A stretch of DNA of 64,000 bases from Bedellia somnulentella (Eukaryota > Arthropoda > Insecta > Lepidoptera > Bedelliidae), in NCBI GenBank assembly GCA_963576735.1, contig OY755186.1:12263970-12327969 (forward strand). The letters are read 5' to 3'. Below, one piece after another: positions 59,490 to 64,000 of this stretch. Each line of letters begins with the position of its first letter. Within the stretch, counting starts at the first letter, position 1. Made by a program: the position numbers and the translations under genes. The notes under the pieces were generated by a model. That model did no database searches, had not been told where the DNA came from, and worked only from the letters and a program-made list of their open reading frames with translations.

Positions 59490-60431
59490 TTTTTGTTAAA
59501 AATTATTTTTTATTTTGATTTATTAACCTTCAGATTTATTGTCCTATTTAATATTTTTATATATAAATACATATGTGAATACGTATAATACGTTACAGAA
59601 AACTGCAGCTGCAAATTTTGTAAAAACTAGTTTATTTTTTTAATGGTAAAAAAATGGCATACATCGTTTCAAAAATCCTAAGTTATTTTACTTCTTGATG
59701 TTTTTGTACCGGTGAAAATTATACAACTACAAACCCATTCAAAAAAGAGTTGATCAGTGGGGAACGATTAAGTATTTTTTTTTCTAATAATATATCAACT
59801 GTATAATTAGTTTTACCTCCCGGCAGAAAACTCTTTTTCGTTTTGACATTGATAAAACCAAATGGTGGTTGTGTAGAAAATGTATTCCAGCGTAGTAAGT
59901 TAAAGAATTTTAAACTGTATGCTTAGTGCTTTATGGTATATTTTCCCAAAATGTTCAGATATTTATGATCACCCTGTCTGAGCAGATAACTTTGACGCGT
60001 TGTACCTTCAGATATTATTGTCTCGTTGTGTGTTCAGATTTAATTGAAAACCCACTGCTCATATATTTGTGGCGAATTGGATGTTCAGATCTTATTGACT
60101 TTATTTACCGTAAAGAATTTATTGAAATTTAATGCTGCTCAGAAACATTTGAGTACCTCGGACGCTCCGATATATCTGATGGCGACTGTACACAAAGATA
60201 TAAGTTTGGTACTCCTATGTTGTATATACTTTCTACACGTCAAAAATAATGTCATTTTGTGCAATTTTGTGAAAAAACGTAATGAATATTATATTACAAT
60301 TATTAGAGAACCAAATAAAATAACCATATTAGACAAATTATGATATTCGTAAAAAGTATTTTCGATATGCTCTTGTTCTACCGTTTTCCACAGTGCACCG
60401 CCTGGCGGAAGATCTTCCCTTTTCCTCCACA

Positions 60432-61722
60432 CCCTCTCAAAGAATTACAGGCCAATATCGCTCCTGAGCCATGTCTACAAACTGTTTTCGAGAGTCATTA
60501 CGATTCGTCTTTCTCGGAGGTTTGAGGACTTTCAGCCTCCCGAACAAGCTGGTTTCCGGAAAGGCTTTGGTACCATAGACCATATCCACACCCTGCGTCA
60601 GGTTATACAGAAGACCGAGGAGTATAACCTGCCATTATGTCTAGGGCTCGTGGACTATGAAAAGCCTTTGATTCGATGGAACGATGGGCTACACTTGAAT
60701 CTTTGCAGAGGTGCCATATTGACTACAGGTATATCGAGGTGTTAAAGTGTTTGTATGAAAACGCCACTATGTCGGTCCGACTTCAGGAACAGAACAAGAA
60801 TCCTATTCAATTGCAGGGAGGAGTGAGACAGGGAGATGTGATTTCTCCGAAACTGTTCACTGCTGCATTGGAAGATGTCTTTAAGCTTCTGGACTGGGAA
60901 GGACCCGGCATCAACATCAAGGCGAGTACAACACGCATCTTCGACTTGCTGATGATATTATAGTTATGGCTGAAACCATGGAGGATTTGAGTAGAATGCT
61001 CAATGGTCTCAGTAGCGTGTCTGAGAGAATGGGTCTTAAGATGAACATGGATAAGACGAAAATCATGTCGAATAGTCATGTTGTACCCACTCCCGTTGAA
61101 CTTGGAGACTCTACGCTCGAAGTTGTTGACCAAAATATATACCTGGAAAAAACCATTCAGTTAGGTAGAGCCAACTTTGAGAATGAGGTCAACCGTCGAA
61201 TCCAGCTCGGCTGTGCAGCGTTCGGGAAGCTGCACCATATCTTCTCGTCCGAAATTCCGCAGAGTCTCAAGACAAAGGTCTTTGACCAATGTGTGTTGCC
61301 AGTCATAACCTAAGGCACAGAGACGTTGCCTCTTAGAATGGGCCTCATTAGAAGGCTCCGAGTCACCCAAAGGGCAATGGAGAGGGCTATGTTAAGAGTT
61401 TCACTACGCGATCGAATCCGCAACGAGGAGATCCGTAGAAGAACCGGGGTCACTGACATAGCTCGAAGAATTGCAAAACTGAAGTGGCAATGGGCAAGGC
61501 ACATTGCACGCAGAACCGACGGCAGTTGGGGCTCGAAGGTTCTGGAGTGGCGGCCACGTACCGCACGACGCAGTGTGGGTAGGCCTTCCACAAGGTGGAC
61601 CGACGCTTGGTCAAGGTCGCGGGAAGCCGATGGATGAGGGCAGCACAGGACCGGTCGGTGTGGAGATCATTGGGGGAGGCCTATGTCCAGCAGTGGACGT
61701 CTATAGGCTGATGATGATGATG
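60432..61722 (+). mobile_element. LINE B, 3' portion (RT to 3' end)
   Basis: It resumes with LSKNYRPISLLSHVYKL, QPPEQAGFRKGFGTIDHI, LQGGVRQGDVISPKLFTAAL and LADDIIVMAE (RT catalytic Asp pair kept), then KWQWARHIARRTDGSWG and a 3' end GGAGGCCTATGTCCAGCAGT, TATAGGCTGATGATGATGAT. One or two frameshifts (near 60660 and 60930) and a stop near 61312 disable it. It joins in sense and order to 51736-53487. Confidence 0.87.
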
Positions 61723-62634
61723 ATACGACACATCTAAACTTAGGTAAACAAAAATATTGTTTCCAATATCAATCCCCTATGACTATTAAACTGCTTGCAC
61801 TTAACGTGCAAGCTGCATGCTGCCTACTTTATCTCTCTCACTCACGACTCAGTGCATTTCATACCAAGACAACTATAGAACTAACAATGCTTGCTGGCAA
61901 ATTTCAATATTTGTTACACATAAAATATATATTATATTTATAAATAAAACAACTTTAAATCATCATTATTCTACATTTATTTTATACTACGAATGAATAT
62001 ATTTACAATACATATAAATACATGTACTAGCTTTAAGATGTTACATAGTAAGAACAAGAAATTGATTGTTGAGAGGCTGATTGTTTCGTTTGCTGATATA
62101 AAACTAGTAAGTCTTACTACTAAATAACAAAATAAATAGCTTTCATGATCACATTCATAGAAATATTACTTTTCTTCAAGAATAACAATGTCTTGCAATT
62201 TTGAAACAGAGGTTTCTGTCGAATTTTTGTTATAATTATTGCAGAAATATATAATAAAAAAAACATTTTAACCTAGTAACTCGTACCATTTCATTTGGAT
62301 ATTTGTCGGAGCACAATTTAAGTTAAAAGACTATCATCCAAATATCAAAATAAAACTATGTACAAAATAAGAATTAAATATTTTCCCTAAAAGTTATGTC
62401 GCCATCTTGCGGATATATAGAACTCGTTCAGTCAATCATTTACTCAGAACAAATGTGATTAGTTATTGGAAAAAGTTACGTATTGATCGTAATTCAAAAA
62501 TGGAATTGGAATAAAAAATTCAAATCACGTTCGGAATCATGACTGCCAGTGCTAATGGCCATCAAGGTGTCCAAAAAGGTTTGTATAGTTTTGCGACAAT
62601 GATCAAATTTGAAAGGGGCCTACCTATTTTAGGG

Positions 62635-63382
62635 TTAATATGGCGACTGTTTCTGTTTGAGAACGGCTTGCACGCACTTGGCCATGGTGGGCGAGGCGCG
62701 ACTGATCGAGTCCGTCATGTAGAAATCTTCCAATTTCTTCAGCTGCACGTCCAACTTACCTGATACCGGTTTCTTGAGTTTCTGTTGACAATAAAATAAT
62801 GATTATTAAAGGAACAAGGCAATGTTTTCTATTCAAATTAGTAAAGAAATACACATATTAGCCTTCAACTGATTATCATAAAACTTAATCAACATTCGCA
62901 AAGTAGTGTCGGCTTAGAATGGCACTACCCCATTTCTTCCGGTGGGTGTACGTAAAAGGCGACTAACGGTATTGGGGCTTTTAAGGGATTTTTGGGCGAT
63001 GCGGCTGGAGACCCATCACCAACAACCTTTATTTCATCATCTTTTCCCCACACAACTTCCAAAAGTGGCTAAGGAATTTCTAATTCCCTAGCTCTGGCTA
63101 CCCCTTCAAGGGATTTATAGCCGTGAGTATATGTATGTATGTATGTATGCAATCAACATGTTTTGTATTTCCAATCGCTATAAATCACAGATTTCAGTAA
63201 TTATTGGTACCCTTACAAACAACGTAATACAAACCTCTCCAAGTGCCCTCGCCTGCGCGTAGTAGTTGTTGATCTGCAAGTCCCCGTAGTTGACCAGCGT
63301 GGGGCTGACGTCGGCGAGACGGCCGCGGACCTCGTCCAGGTTGTCGTACGGCAGCGGGGAGCCCAGCACTTCGGATAGAGCT
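62635..63382 (-). CDS. NDUFS1: NDUFS1, complex I 75-kDa subunit, last two exons
   Basis: Exons 63235-63382 and 62635-62781 on the minus strand; upstream exons lie beyond the window. The first reads ALSEVLGSPLPYDNLDEVR, DVSPTLVNYGDLQINNYY and ends GE at GTTTGT. The second starts after TCAACAG with KLKKPVSGKLDVQLKKLEDF, then FYMTDSISRASPTMAKC and a stop after QKQSPY. This is the conserved C-terminus of the mitochondrial complex I iron-sulfur subunit that receives electrons from NADH via its N-terminal clusters (not in view). The phase between the two exons is exact. A possible minus-strand AATAAA lies near 61977. A family 1 SINE sits in the intron between the two exons. Confidence 0.93.
62905..63150 (+). 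repeat. SINE-like family 1 copy in NDUFS1 intron
   Basis: GTAGTGTCGGCTTAGAATGG to GCCGTGAGTATATGTATGTA, sharing private variants with the copy at 46952-47207. Confidence 0.9.
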
Positions 63383-64000
63383 CTGTAACAAGATACGCTA
63401 TTAGAATATACCTAGCTAGGGGATTTGGTAAACTTAGTACGTAAGCTTAACATAGTATCTGCGACTTATTGATTAACTAACTGACCCGACAGACTTCGTA
63501 GTGTCAAATTTGCTTATGACAAAGCTTAAGGCGTTTTCCGGTACTCTTAGTTCAATCAGGCGTGAATATTTTATTAGTCAAATTTTTCGGGGATAAAAAG
63601 TATTCTATATTATAATTTGGGTCATTACATTATCTAGCATTTGGCAAAATTTTATTCACATACATTATGCACTTGAGGAACCTTTTTGCCTCAAAAATAC
63701 AAACATCTAAACTTTCACATTTATAATATTAATAGGATTACAACGGTGAGATAAACCCCTTATAAATATCAATTTCTGTCGCAGTCGCAGAAATCAAAGT
63801 TTCGGAGTTTATCAAGTGTATGCTATGTCAGTTTAAAGCTATTGTTTAACCTTGGAAGCGGCGAGTGCGCGAAGAGTTTATTTTAACAAAAGTTAGAAGA
63901 GGCACAGACAAAATGATAGTAGTTTGCTGAGAATTGTCGGCTTCGAATAACACTAGTCCTTTTAATCCTTTAAAAGTTGTGTAAGTACATGTATGTTATT

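Larger units (their letters stand above)
54011..60395. mobile_element. 6.4-kb insertion with Transib-like ends
   Basis: The insert begins CACTGTGG and ends CCACAGTG, perfect 8-bp inverted ends. It is bordered by CACCG on both sides (54006-54010 and 60396-60400), so it duplicated 5 bp of the TRIM LTR it entered. CAC-starting ends and a GC-rich 5-bp duplication fit the Transib superfamily. No transposase is recognisable inside; the interior holds later SINEs, a composite element and the candidate RECK exon 1. Confidence 0.6.

Noticed and set aside
54613..60199. Inverted repeats 54613-54895 and 59917-60199 as the long terminal repeats of one 5.6-kb transposon
   Set aside because: They lie hundreds of bases inside the insert ends fixed by the CACCG duplications, and similarity stops outside them. 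Two opposite copies of a dispersed repeat explain this better.
1..64000. CRISPR arrays, bacterial operons or prophage
   Set aside because: Repeats here are dispersed eukaryotic transposons with target duplications, and the genes are spliced; no spacer-repeat pattern is present.

Overview
The window is nuclear DNA from an insect, most likely a moth or butterfly. This is inferred from compact spliced genes in AT-rich DNA, short introns next to very long ones, an animal-type mariner, and dense short and long interspersed repeats of lepidopteran style. No bacterial, viral or CRISPR features are visible.

Layout. (1) 60-7634, plus strand: the 3' two thirds of an ARFGEF3/BIG3 orthologue. Twelve exons join in one open frame of 1,467 codons including the stop; the gene starts upstream of the window. 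One intron carries a mariner transposon with an intact transposase. (2) 8198-39902, minus strand, convergent with ARFGEF3: an orthologue of RECK, the GPI-anchored cysteine-rich protein with Kazal motifs. I could phase sixteen exons. One runs into a 200-N gap. A candidate signal-peptide exon lies at 55100-55183, but its phase does not match the next exon. Three long introns (about 18-19 kb in total from 20 to 40 kb, then about 15 kb to the candidate first exon) hold almost only repeats. (3) 62635-63382, minus strand: the last two exons of NDUFS1, the 75-kDa subunit of complex I.

The rest is mobile DNA: two non-LTR retrotransposons (29.1-31.1 kb, and a copy split between 51.7-53.5 and 60.4-61.7 kb); about fifteen copies of a 240-260 bp SINE-like repeat; a tRNA-headed SINE; miniature LTR elements of TRIM type; a 2-kb P-like element with a THAP fragment; a Transib-like 6.4-kb insertion; two copies of a 1.4-kb composite element containing a foldback; and several MITE-like hairpins. 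The 51.7-61.7 kb block is a clear nest: a LINE is interrupted by a TRIM, whose LTR is interrupted by the Transib-like insert, which was then filled with SINEs.

The most unusual signal is a series of partial, mostly decayed copies of coding exons with their intron edges. They come from RECK exons 5, 9 and 11 (exon 11 twice), from the candidate RECK exon 1, from one ARFGEF3 exon and from an NDUFS1 exon edge. The exon 9 copy keeps an open frame with mostly synonymous changes. In the RECK protein, the first Kazal domain has lost two cysteines that form a disulfide pair in the vertebrate protein.
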